Below are positions 48,388 through 56,354 of a DNA stretch of 64,000 bases, one piece after another; position 1 is the stretch's first letter, and every line of letters starts with the position of its first letter. The notes below the pieces were generated by a model that did no database searches, was not told the origin of the DNA, and saw only the letters and a list, made by a program, of their open reading frames with translations. Source of the stretch: Sulfurimonas sp. (GTDB taxonomy: Bacteria > Campylobacterota > Campylobacteria > Campylobacterales > Sulfurimonadaceae); contig JAUZSC010000009.1 of assembly GCA_030949825.1 (NCBI GenBank), positions 35,896 through 99,895 of the forward strand, written 5' to 3'. A program made the position numbers and the translations under genes.

Positions 48388-48845
48388 TATGAACCCTTAA
48401 TATATATTTGAAATTATATCTAATTTCTTCATAGTCTGATTGGATAGATTAAAGTTAGGACAGACGACGACAATACACCTAAGCAAGAAATATTGAATGC
48501 GTTAGTCACGTTATTTTACTTGTTTGTGTGTGTGAGTAGAATTTGCGTTTGTGCATCAGCATAAAGCGTTATAAGAAAGAATAGGGCTCCATACTCATTT
48601 TACATTCTTTTGAAGCATATAGAGGAAATATGGCTATAATTAGTGTAATATTTAGCTCAATAAGAGTAAGTGACACAGCGTTGGTCTCTCAATAAACACA
48701 GTGTGCTTTTTAGGAGTATTTAACACCTCTTAAATGTCGTTGTATAGGCAAGTGTAGAGGTTTTGAGCCTCTTAAATCAGAATTGGTGTGTCAGTAGATT
48801 TACCCCTGTGAAACCTCGTAATATAGGGGTTTAGTAAGGGAAAAT
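48388..48845. other. Right part of the island without a recognised gene
   Basis: About 460 bp with no convincing ORF. It contains a short hairpin AGAGG-TTTTGAG-CCTCT (about 48757-48773), a repeated CCTCTTAAAT (48727 and 48768 regions), CCCC...GGGG pairing near 48804-48829, and TATAGGGGTTT (48822-48832), which is an inverted copy of AAACCCCTATA at the left island end (46114-46124). These may be island-end sequences. Confidence 0.4.
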
Positions 48846-48873
48846 GAGAGTTCGAATCTCACCGAAACCACCA
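48846..48873 (+). pseudogene. Displaced 3' end of tRNA-Ser, with right attachment core
   Basis: GAGAGTTCGAAT (right att core, 48846-48857) is followed by CTCACCGAAACCACCA: the 3' half of a T arm, the acceptor strand CGAAACC that pairs with GGTTTCG at 46023, a discriminator A and the encoded CCA. No tRNA body precedes it. It is the counterpart of the interrupted gene at the left end of the island. Confidence 0.8.
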
Positions 48874-48886
48874 TTTTCTACAATAG

Positions 48887-49270
48887 CTATGACTTCAATA
48901 TTTTATCAATCCCTGGAATCACGAAATGTTTAAAATATTCTTTATTTATAGGTTTTTTAATAAATCTTTTCGCCCCCACATCTTTGATATCGTTAAAGTT
49001 TTCAGTGTTTTTTTGTGAAGTTACTATGAAAAGTTTTGAAGTAAGGTGAGGCTTATCGCGTAAGACTATATCGACAAAAGATATTCCATCGAGACCAATT
49101 GTTTCTATGCCTGAAAAGACTAAATCGACATCATTATCTTGAACATAGTCTAAAGCTTCTGCACCGTCTTCAAAAAGTACTATGTCTAAGTCCTCATAAT
49201 GAAGAGACTCTAAAATATCATGAATTTTATTTTGAACGGTTACACTTGCATCGAGTACTAATATTATCAT
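48887..49270 (-). CDS. Single-domain response-regulator-like protein lacking the phosphoacceptor
   Basis: A 127-residue CheY-like receiver fold. The N-terminal acidic pocket is reduced (LVLDASVTVQ), and the segment that normally holds the phosphorylated Asp reads DLVFSGIETIGLDG, with Gly in place of the Asp. The Thr/Ser switch (FIVTSQ) and Lys of the FIKKPI loop are kept. It is probably a phosphorylation-independent receiver acting through protein contacts. It stands alone beside the island and group II intron. Confidence 0.82.
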   Translation of the reverse strand: MIILVLDASVTVQNKIHDILESLHYEDLDIVLFEDGAEALDYVQDNDVDLVFSGIETIGLDGISFVDIVLRDKPHLTSKLFIVTSQKNTENFNDIKDVGAKRFIKKPINKEYFKHFVIPGIDKILKS

Positions 49271-49340
49271 TACTAACCTTTATTTTTAAGCCTTGGTATA
49301 AGGTGAGATAATTTTAATATAACTCTACTTAAAAAGGTGT

Positions 49341-49346
49341 TATAAT
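49341..49346 (+). promoter_or_regulatory. -10 element upstream of the group II intron
   Basis: TATAAT 37 bp before the intron's first base, followed by AAAAGGAAAACAAATATGA, a ribosome binding site and ATG that the intron interrupts after four bases. It could drive the precursor that includes the downstream metal-binding lipoprotein gene. Confidence 0.5.
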
Positions 49347-49904
49347 TTCAAATATAAAAAAAGGAAAACAAATATGAGTGTGCCAAGCAAAGCTAAGGCA
49401 ATCAAGCTGGACAATCCAGCTCAGGTAAAGATTAGCCATCAGCCTGAAACCAAACTACACATATTAGGCGGTAACAAATAATATGAAGCTGTAGTAAGGG
49501 CAGTCTATCAGCCACAATGCTTCGGCGTGAAGGTGTTGAGCCCCGTAATATTTATCGTCACACCTGACCAAAGTCTTCATTTACTGGAAGTCAGCATTTA
49601 TATAAGCGAAATTAAAAAGTGTTTTTCTAGTTTTTAACACTAGCCCAATAAAAGAAGAAAAGGTTAGCTTATACAAGAGGTGTCGGGGTCTAAGTCCGTA
49701 GCGGGTAGATGAATTGATTGTTTTGGAACTTGGGAGAGCCTTGTGATTTCTGAATGTTATGCCTAGAGCCGAAGAGGTTAGGGTGTAATTTCACAAGGCA
49801 GTCGGATTAATCCATAGTAGAGGTGTAAATAGGGTAATGCCTATTGAGGTTGAAATAAACCACTCGAAGGGATTAACAATTTAATGTAAGGAGGTAACTT
49901 AACA

Positions 49905-51246
49905 ATGTCAAACTCGGAGTTGAATAACACTTTGTATAAATTATCTTCTCTATCAAAGTGTGCGAAAGAGAATAAAACATTTCAGTTTGAGAGCTTAGCT
50001 CATCATCTAAATGTAGAGTTCCTAAAAGATTGCTACAACAACCTTGCTAGAAACAAGGCAGTAGGAATAGATAAAGTAAGCTGGCAAGATTATAATAGTA
50101 ATTTGGATGAAAATCTGAGAAAGCTAGTGCAAAGATTGAAAAATAAATCTTTTAGACCACTTCCTGCAAAAAGAGTGTATATCCCTAAAGGGAATGGTGA
50201 AACAAGACCCTTAGGAATTTCAACTATTGAAAATAAGATAGTAGAGAGTGGTATATCACAAATATTGCAAAGTATCTATGAGATGGACTTTTAGATTGCT
50301 CTTATGGTTTTAGACCAAAAGAAATACACATCAAGCACTTAACCAAATAGATACAACTATTATGAGTAAACCTGTAAATCATATTGTAGAAGCAGACATC
50401 AAAGGTTTCTTTGATAATGTAAACCACAATATGTTGATAGAGTTCCTAAATATTAGAATAAAAGACAGTAGTTTGATATTTCTAATAAAGAGATTTCTAA
50501 AAGCAGGATATATTGATGATAATCTACTTATTAAAACAGATGTAGGTACTCCTCAAGGAAGTATCTTAAGTCCACTATTAGCTAATATATTTTTGCACTA
50601 TGTTTTAGATACTTGGTTTGAAAAAGAGGTAAAAACACATATCAGAGGATACTGCGAACTTGTTCGCTACGCCGATGATTTCGTATGCTTAGTTCAATAT
50701 AAAGATGATGCTAATAAAATAGTATCAGCACTATACAAACGATTTAACAAATATGGATTAACGCTACATCCTGATAAAACAAGAGTCTTCTCGTTTGGTA
50801 GATTTGAAAGAGGTAACTCTCAAAATCAAAATCGTAAAGCCAATACATTTGACTTTTTAGGTTTTACTCACTTTAGTGATAAAACAAGAAAAGGATACTT
50901 TAAAGTAGGGCGAAAAACAGCAATGAAGAAATTTAGAGCTAAAATAAAAGAGTTGAATATTTGGTTAAAACAGATAAGAAACTTAGTCCCTACAAAAGAG
51001 TGGTGGAAAATACTACAAGCTAAACTAAGAGGACACTTTCAATACTATGGAGTAAGTGGAAACTTCCCATCTATTAAAAGGTATTACTCTTTAGCTTTAA
51101 AAATGGTTCATAAATGGTTAAATCGTAGAAGCCAGAAGAAAAGTATGAGTTGGAGTAAATTATATAATTACTTAACTCTATACCCACTTCCACAACCAAG
51201 TATAAAACATAATTTCTACACTTTATCTCATGAGTTTGTGAGTTAA
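49905..51246 (+). pseudogene. Group II intron reverse transcriptase/maturase (two frameshifts)
   Basis: Two ORFs join into one protein if one T is added near 50290 and one A near 50322; the bridging sequence then reads LDCSYGFRPKRNTHQAL. RT motifs are NKAVGIDKVSW, PKGNGETRPLGIST, ADIKGFFDNVNH, GTPQGSILSPLLANI and the catalytic YADDFVCL. The maturase (X) domain follows; no HNH endonuclease domain is present, so mobility would depend on another route. Both breaks are missing bases in short runs, unlike the extra-base pattern of the chromosomal genes, so decay is more likely than error. Confidence 0.85.
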
Positions 51247-51252
51247 ATTGAA

Positions 51253-51285
51253 GAGCCGTATGAGGGAAATCTTCAAGTACGGTTC
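51253..51285 (+). ncRNA. Domain V of the group II intron ribozyme
   Basis: A 33-nt hairpin GAGCCGTATGAGG-GAAA-TCTTCAAGTACGGTTC-like: the catalytic AGC triad at the 5' base, a GAAA tetraloop and an internal bulge on the 3' side. It starts 6 bp after the maturase stop, the normal position. Confidence 0.9.
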
Positions 51286-51341
51286 TGTGAGGGGCATTCT
51301 GCACCTCCGAAATATTAAATTAAATAAAAAGGAGGGTGGCG

Positions 51342-51767
51342 ATGTCTACTCTACACAAGAAAATATTACTAAAAATAGTTTTATCTTTAGGACTTCTTCT
51401 AGCTTTTAGTGCGTGTTGTGACTCCAAAGATGAAGAAAAAGAAGCTGTGAAAATAGACAACACAAAAGTTTTAAAAATGGTTTTAAATGTGCAAGGAATG
51501 ACCTGTGAGGGTTGTGAAGCTACTATTCAAAACAATGTTTCAAAGCTCGCTGGTGTTGTGAGCGTAAAAGCTTCTCATGTAGATAAAACTACTACAGTTG
51601 ATTTTGATACAACACAAATAAGTGCTGCCCAAATTGAAAAAGTGATAATAGAAACCGGTTATAAAATCATATCAACTCCAGAGGGAAGTGATGAAAATGA
51701 GAGTCCTAAAGTTGCACCAAAGTCAGTAATGAAATGTGGCGAAGGTAAATGCGGTCACGCTGAGTAA
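51342..51767 (+). CDS. Heavy-metal-associated (HMA) domain lipoprotein
   Basis: A 141-residue exported protein. The start is ATG 51342, 6 bp after AAGGAGG; the track's GTG at 51336 lies next to that site. The signal peptide ends in a lipobox (AFSAC). The HMA domain (about 45-115) has the metal-binding GMTCEGCE motif, and the C-terminus adds MKCGEGKCG, a second Cys-rich site. It is probably a periplasmic copper or other soft-metal binder. The leader is interrupted by the group II intron. Confidence 0.85.
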   Translation: MSTLHKKILLKIVLSLGLLLAFSACCDSKDEEKEAVKIDNTKVLKMVLNVQGMTCEGCEATIQNNVSKLAGVVSVKASHVDKTTTVDFDTTQISAAQIEKVIIETGYKIISTPEGSDENESPKVAPKSVMKCGEGKCGHAE

Positions 51768-51773
51768 GTAGCT

Positions 51774-52160
51774 ATGAATGCACTTGTAATTATAGGACTT
51801 TTTTTAGTCCTTCTTTTGGCTGTTTTGCTTGGAGTGTTTTTTTTACAAACTAAAAACAAAAAAGCTTCTTTACAAAATACGCAAAAACTCCCCGATATAA
51901 GCTTAGAAAGCTTGCTTAAAAAAATAGAATCTAAAGCATCAACGAGGCAAGAACTCAAAGATACCTTAGACTTAGTCTTAGAACACTTCGGAAATATAGA
52001 TAACTTTTCTCTTTATGAAAATATCATACGCGCAATTATACTCCATCCAAACACAAACAAAAATCTTATTCTTGAGTTTGACAAAGAACTCTCAAAAAGA
52101 AATCCAGAATATAAAAAACGGATATCAGATACACTTACAGATGCTCTAAATTTACGATAG
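51774..52160 (+). CDS. Membrane-anchored hypothetical protein
   Basis: A 128-residue protein with one N-terminal helix (LVIIGLFLVLLLAVLLGVFFL) and a soluble helical cytoplasmic part (DISLESLLKKIESKASTRQELKDTL). No catalytic motif is seen. It follows the HMA lipoprotein by 6 bp and converges with lapD, so it probably belongs to the lipoprotein's transcript. I cannot assign a function. Confidence 0.72.
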   Translation: MNALVIIGLFLVLLLAVLLGVFFLQTKNKKASLQNTQKLPDISLESLLKKIESKASTRQELKDTLDLVLEHFGNIDNFSLYENIIRAIILHPNTNKNLILEFDKELSKRNPEYKKRISDTLTDALNLR

Positions 52161-52164
52161 TATT

Positions 52165-54087
52165 TTAAGAAATACTATCTGTAACGGGTCCTTGTACGCT
52201 ATTTATATGCATTTTTTGTAGTTGTTCTAACTCATCTGTAGTTTTAACAAAGCTAGCTATAATCTCAATGCCAAGAGAATCAGTAATCACTTGAAGTGCA
52301 GACATAGAGTCTTGGGATTGGTCAAGTAAAAAGGCAGAATCAGCTTTCATAAATTTAGGATTAAGCTCTTTAAGATAAGTGTAGTCGCTTGATTCTCCGG
52401 TAAATGAGTTCACACCAAAATCAAAACCGTATTTTGCAAAAAGGTTTACAAAACTTTTTACCGCTGCAATATTGTGAATAGCAAAGCTATCTGTAACTTC
52501 AAAGGACAATTTAAACTTTAAAGTTTTTGCGTGTTTATCAAAAAGTGAGGAAAGCTCGCTAAAGGCTTTAGAATCTTTTATAAATTCGTTTGATAAACGA
52601 ATAGAACACACGCTGCCATCAAGCTCTTCATGTCTTTGCGTAATAAGGTCTCTTAAAGTGACGATATACATTTTAGAAACAAGCCCTAAGTTAATTGCAG
52701 GAGCGATAAAGTCGCCATAGAAAAAGCGTTTGTTTTCTCCTCCATCAATAGTAAAAGTCATTACCTTATGATCAACAGTTTTTGTTTTAGCATTAAGTGT
52801 TGGCCAAAACCTTAAGCTAAAGTAGTTGTTTGTTATTGAGTCTTCTATAACTTCACGCCATTGTTCTTTACCCATAGAATTTTCATCATCTTTTTCTTCG
52901 TAGAGGTAGGTATTATCAGCTTCATTCGCTTTTGCTTGAGAGAGGGCATTATCTGCTCGAGTAAGAAGATCTCCGATACTAACAGTCGGCTTGTACCTGT
53001 AAAGACCAATGTTAATATTCACAGCTTCTGCGTCAAGAGCATTGGCTTTGATCAATTTATTAAAGCGTCTATTTATCCTTCGTGCTACATCACTCGCTTC
53101 ATCAGCTTCACAATCAGGAAGCATAAGGGTGAATTCTGTTCCATTGACTCTAGCAATCACTTTATCTTCATAAGGCTTACACACATCATTAAAACCTTGT
53201 GCAATTTCTAAAAACATAGCATCTGCTTTTTGACGACCAAGTGTTTGGTTTAAAACTTCAGCTCCCGCGAGTGCAATAAACATAATCGTTCCACCATTAG
53301 TTTTATTTTCAAGCTTGATTAAGTCTGTCATTTTTAACATAAGGTAACGGCGGTTAAAAAGTTTTGTTGTTGGGTCATTGTACAGAAGTTCTTTGTTTCT
53401 TTGTGCGGCTTCATTCCCTTTGTTGAAAATTTCTTCAACTTTTCTCACCATGGCATTCATCCCGTAAACAACATCTTTAAATTCTGTTGTAAAAGGAATC
53501 TCTTTTTGAATTACAAACTCATTTTTTAAAATAGCTTCGGCTTGATTTTGAACTTTATAGAGAGGTTTAAGAACAAAATGAAGGATTATCCACATGATTA
53601 GAAGCGCGACAAACACTGAAATAACAAAGAGATACAGAAGTTTGATAAACATTTTATAAAGAGCCTTGTAGACTACACCGGTATCTCCTGTTACACTAAC
53701 AACCCCGACCATATTCCACCCAGTAGATACATCTGCAGAAACACTTTCGAGTTCGATAGAAGTAAAGTTTATAAACCATAAAGGAACACCTTCGACGGGG
53801 TCACTATCAATCTGTAAATAATCTGTAGCCCCATCATTAGATTTATAATCTATCATCTTATAGTAGCCACTATCAAACTCTGCATCTATTGTCGTAACAA
53901 GAAGTGCTGGTTCTTCACTTGCATCTGCTAACTTGTTTGTTAGTGTTGAGATGTTATTAACCGTTGTCTCATAAAGTGACTGAATCATATCCTGTTTTGC
54001 AGAATAGTAGTTGATAGCCATAACCGCAGCTAACATAATGATGATGATAAAAGATACGGCAAGTGCCATTTGCTTAAAGAGTGTCAT
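52165..54087 (-). CDS. lapD: LapD-like c-di-GMP receptor (degenerate GGDEF-EAL)
   Basis: A 640-residue inner-membrane protein: helix 1 (about 7-27), a periplasmic LapD/MoxY N-terminal domain (28-145), helix 2 (150-172), HAMP, a degenerate GGDEF (NGTEF) and a degenerate EAL with no ExL catalytic signature. LapD senses c-di-GMP through its EAL domain and sequesters the periplasmic protease LapG, which keeps a surface adhesin attached. The gene for LapG lies directly upstream in the same operon. No large adhesin or export genes are in the window. Confidence 0.9.
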   Translation of the reverse strand: MTLFKQMALAVSFIIIIMLAAVMAINYYSAKQDMIQSLYETTVNNISTLTNKLADASEEPALLVTTIDAEFDSGYYKMIDYKSNDGATDYLQIDSDPVEGVPLWFINFTSIELESVSADVSTGWNMVGVVSVTGDTGVVYKALYKMFIKLLYLFVISVFVALLIMWIILHFVLKPLYKVQNQAEAILKNEFVIQKEIPFTTEFKDVVYGMNAMVRKVEEIFNKGNEAAQRNKELLYNDPTTKLFNRRYLMLKMTDLIKLENKTNGGTIMFIALAGAEVLNQTLGRQKADAMFLEIAQGFNDVCKPYEDKVIARVNGTEFTLMLPDCEADEASDVARRINRRFNKLIKANALDAEAVNINIGLYRYKPTVSIGDLLTRADNALSQAKANEADNTYLYEEKDDENSMGKEQWREVIEDSITNNYFSLRFWPTLNAKTKTVDHKVMTFTIDGGENKRFFYGDFIAPAINLGLVSKMYIVTLRDLITQRHEELDGSVCSIRLSNEFIKDSKAFSELSSLFDKHAKTLKFKLSFEVTDSFAIHNIAAVKSFVNLFAKYGFDFGVNSFTGESSDYTYLKELNPKFMKADSAFLLDQSQDSMSALQVITDSLGIEIIASFVKTTDELEQLQKMHINSVQGPVTDSIS

Positions 54088-54125
54088 AATTTCTTCCTTG
54101 TGTTATGGTGTACTTCTGGTTTCAT
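54084..54125 (-). CDS. 13-codon mini-ORF linking lapG and lapD
   Basis: MKPEVHHNTRKKL, whose ATG overlaps the lapG stop (ATGA) and whose TGA overlaps the lapD start (ATGA). The sequence AAGGAAGAAATTATGA occurs twice, 38 bp apart, so the mini-ORF arose from a short duplication. It may serve only to hand ribosomes from lapG to lapD. Not in the ORF track; translation is inferred. Confidence 0.5.
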   Translation of the reverse strand: MKPEVHHNTRKKL

Positions 54126-54745
54126 AATTTCTTCCTTCGCATGCCTTGTTCTAGCTTTTTCCATTTTTTTGACTTTGCACCTGTGTCACCGTTTATCATT
54201 TTAACAACTTTAACAAGGTCTTTACGCTTGGATGCAGGGAGGACAAGTCTGTTGTTATTGTCTAAAATGAGAATATCACTTTTCTTTTTTGGTTTGGGTA
54301 CTTTGAGATAAGAGAGAACCATATGCGAGATTTTTTTACCGCTTCTACTTTTGTAAATTACATAAGTAAATTTTAATCTTTTAGGACTGATACCGAGTTC
54401 TTTAAGAATGTAGTATTTAGTAATGGTGTAGTCTTCACAATCACCTTTACCTTTACCTATAAACTCATATAAAGTAGCCCAGTAATCACTCACTCCATAT
54501 ACTTTTTTATCGCTGGAGTATTTAATATAATTGACCCATGAATTTACTACATTGAGCTTCTTCATAGTGCTTGCATCTTTAAGGTCTAAAATGAGTTTTT
54601 GTCTTACAGCTACAAACCTATTTTTAGAGTGTGCACCATATTTTAGCTCTACCTGATTAATTAACTTCTTCGTTATTAACTCGGCACTTAAAAAAGTAGG
54701 TGTAACAAACAAAATGCTTATAAAATAAAAAAGAATATATCTCAT
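54122..54745 (-). CDS. lapG: LapG-like periplasmic cysteine protease
   Basis: A 207-residue protein with a signal peptide (MRYILFYFISILFVTPTFLSA) and a transglutaminase-like (BTLCP) domain. The Cys-His-Asp triad is visible: Cys in GKGDCEDYTITKYY, His in ISHMVLSY and Asp in ILDNNNRLVLP. LapG cleaves the N-terminus of RTX-type surface adhesins to release biofilm cells; it is held inactive by c-di-GMP-bound LapD. The 3' end is joined to lapD by the overlapping mini-ORF. Confidence 0.9.
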   Translation of the reverse strand: MRYILFYFISILFVTPTFLSAELITKKLINQVELKYGAHSKNRFVAVRQKLILDLKDASTMKKLNVVNSWVNYIKYSSDKKVYGVSDYWATLYEFIGKGKGDCEDYTITKYYILKELGISPKRLKFTYVIYKSRSGKKISHMVLSYLKVPKPKKKSDILILDNNNRLVLPASKRKDLVKVVKMINGDTGAKSKKWKKLEQGMRRKKL

Positions 54746-54785
54746 AGTTTATTATAGCTTTACTTTGATTGATTAACTTTAAAAC

Positions 54786-56282
54786 TTAGCCTCTCTTTTT
54801 AAAACCTTCTTTCCCGTGTTTCGCATTTTGAGTAAAATCTTTACTAAAAGGTTTTAGGTAAGCTGGCATTGCCCGTCCTTTAACCCGCATAATATCGAGT
54901 ACCATTAAGTCTGAGATACTTTGTGCATCTAGCATCTTGACCTCATTAAGGTAAGTAAAAAGAAGTTCTCCTAAACGCTGTAGTGATATTTTCCATGTAG
55001 AGTTTGTTTGTTCGTACATCCACATACAAAAAGCATAAAAGTTTTCATAAACGCTTTGCTCTCTCCAAACAAGCACGATAGAGTTTTTAAAGTTACCATT
55101 GTTGTAAAATAAATCCCAAAACCTTGCAAATCGTTTCATGTTTTGTATATCAACAAAGCTAAGTTGTTTGTTTCTTAAAATATCATAAGGCGGAATGTCG
55201 CTATAAACCATCTCGTATTCTCTATCGTGTCTGTCTATGTAGGTACCTGAGAGTTTTTTTAGTATGCCTATTTGAATCTCACAAGAATTCCATGAAACGA
55301 GGGTGTCAAGGTTGTGTCCAAAACTCTCTAAGTCTTCACCCGGAAGACCTACGATTAAGTCGAGATGCATATGGGCATTGGTTTCATTTTCTAAAAAGAG
55401 TATGTTTTTCTTGATTTTATCAAGTTTTAATTGACGCGATACATTCTTAGCGATGTCGAGGTTGAGTGTTTGAATACCTACCTCGAGTTGCAGCGCGCCA
55501 TCGCTAAAGAGTTTCATTTTTTCTTTGATAGAATCAGGGAAATGGTCAGGAATAACTTCAAAATGAGCAAAATAAGTTTCATCCTTTGCTAGAAAGAAGT
55601 CTAAAATTCTGTTTGCGGTTCTCATGTTAAGATTAAAAGTCCTGTCTACAAACTTGAAGTTTCTCGCACCTCGAATCCATAGTTTTTCAAACTCAGCTAA
55701 GACTTCATCGAGATTAAAAGCGCGTACTTTTTCATCCATAGAAGAGAGACAAAATTCACATTCAAAAGGGCAACCGCGTGAGACTTCTACATAGATATAA
55801 CGGTTTTTTATATCATCGTCTGTGTAGTACTCATAAGGGAGTTTCATCTCTTTAAGATTTGGCGTAGTCATAGGAATAATTTTATCTTTTATGGAAACTT
55901 CATTGATGATATTTTTACAAAGTTCATAAAAACTAACTTCACCCTCACCTTGAACAATAAAATCTGCAGCATCTAGGTTTACACGAAAAGGAGTATAAGT
56001 TACCTCAGGACCACCAAGAATAAGGATAGTGCCAGGAGATACTTTTTTAAGTATGTGAATAAGTTCAGCAGTCTGCGTAGCATTCCAAATGTAAGTCCCA
56101 ATACCTATAATATCAGGAGAGGAGACAAGTAAATTCTCAGCAACAGTTTGAATAGCATCGTTAATACTAAACTCTAAAATCTCTGCATCTGCTTGAAGTT
56201 CATGAAGATTTGCATAAATATAGCGAAGACCAATAGAACTATGCGTGTATCTGGAGTTAAGAGTAGTAAGTAGTATTTTCAA
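54786..56282 (-). CDS. B12-binding-domain radical SAM protein
   Basis: The start is set at TTG 56282 (LKILLTTLNSRYTHSS), 5 bp after GGAG, where family members begin; the track start at 56312 is upstream. About 498 residues: an N-terminal cobalamin-binding Rossmann domain (about 1-140), then the radical SAM core with CPFECEFC near residue 180, and a DUF4080-type C-terminal region. The reaction and substrate are unknown; relatives are in methylation and other radical chemistry. Confidence 0.85.
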   Translation of the reverse strand: MKILLTTLNSRYTHSSIGLRYIYANLHELQADAEILEFSINDAIQTVAENLLVSSPDIIGIGTYIWNATQTAELIHILKKVSPGTILILGGPEVTYTPFRVNLDAADFIVQGEGEVSFYELCKNIINEVSIKDKIIPMTTPNLKEMKLPYEYYTDDDIKNRYIYVEVSRGCPFECEFCLSSMDEKVRAFNLDEVLAEFEKLWIRGARNFKFVDRTFNLNMRTANRILDFFLAKDETYFAHFEVIPDHFPDSIKEKMKLFSDGALQLEVGIQTLNLDIAKNVSRQLKLDKIKKNILFLENETNAHMHLDLIVGLPGEDLESFGHNLDTLVSWNSCEIQIGILKKLSGTYIDRHDREYEMVYSDIPPYDILRNKQLSFVDIQNMKRFARFWDLFYNNGNFKNSIVLVWREQSVYENFYAFCMWMYEQTNSTWKISLQRLGELLFTYLNEVKMLDAQSISDLMVLDIMRVKGRAMPAYLKPFSKDFTQNAKHGKEGFKKRG

Positions 56283-56354
56283 AAAAACTCCATTTATTTT
56301 AAAGAGATGCAAATTATATCTTCACTTTGCAAAATATAAAGTTATAATTCGTTT

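Larger units (their letters stand above)
46095..48857. mobile_element. Genomic island inserted in a tRNA-Ser(GGA) gene
   Basis: About 2.76 kb between the two copies of GAGAGTTCGAAT. Contents: tandem 11-mers, an intact tRNA-Ser(GGA), a tyrosine integrase interrupted by a MITE, two unknown ORFs and a structured RNA. Outside the island the chromosome resumes with the tRNA 3' end and a receiver-domain gene. The size is small for an active element, so it is probably a reduced remnant that persists because it supplies the tRNA. Confidence 0.75.
49378..51312 (+). mobile_element. Group II intron (ends approximate)
   Basis: About 1.93 kb. The 5' end GTGTGCC fits the GUGYG consensus; a structured non-coding stretch of about 520 bp (domains I-III) precedes the reverse transcriptase ORF in domain IV, then a clear domain V (51253-51285) and a short domain VI. 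The 5' splice site at 49378 is well supported; the 3' site near 51312 is an estimate. It sits in the leader of the metal-binding lipoprotein gene, so splicing would restore that transcript. Confidence 0.88.

Noticed and set aside
48388-48845. tmRNA or another known stable RNA in the right part of the island
   Set aside because: No tRNA-like domain with a resume codon frame or other family landmark is visible; only weak hairpins.
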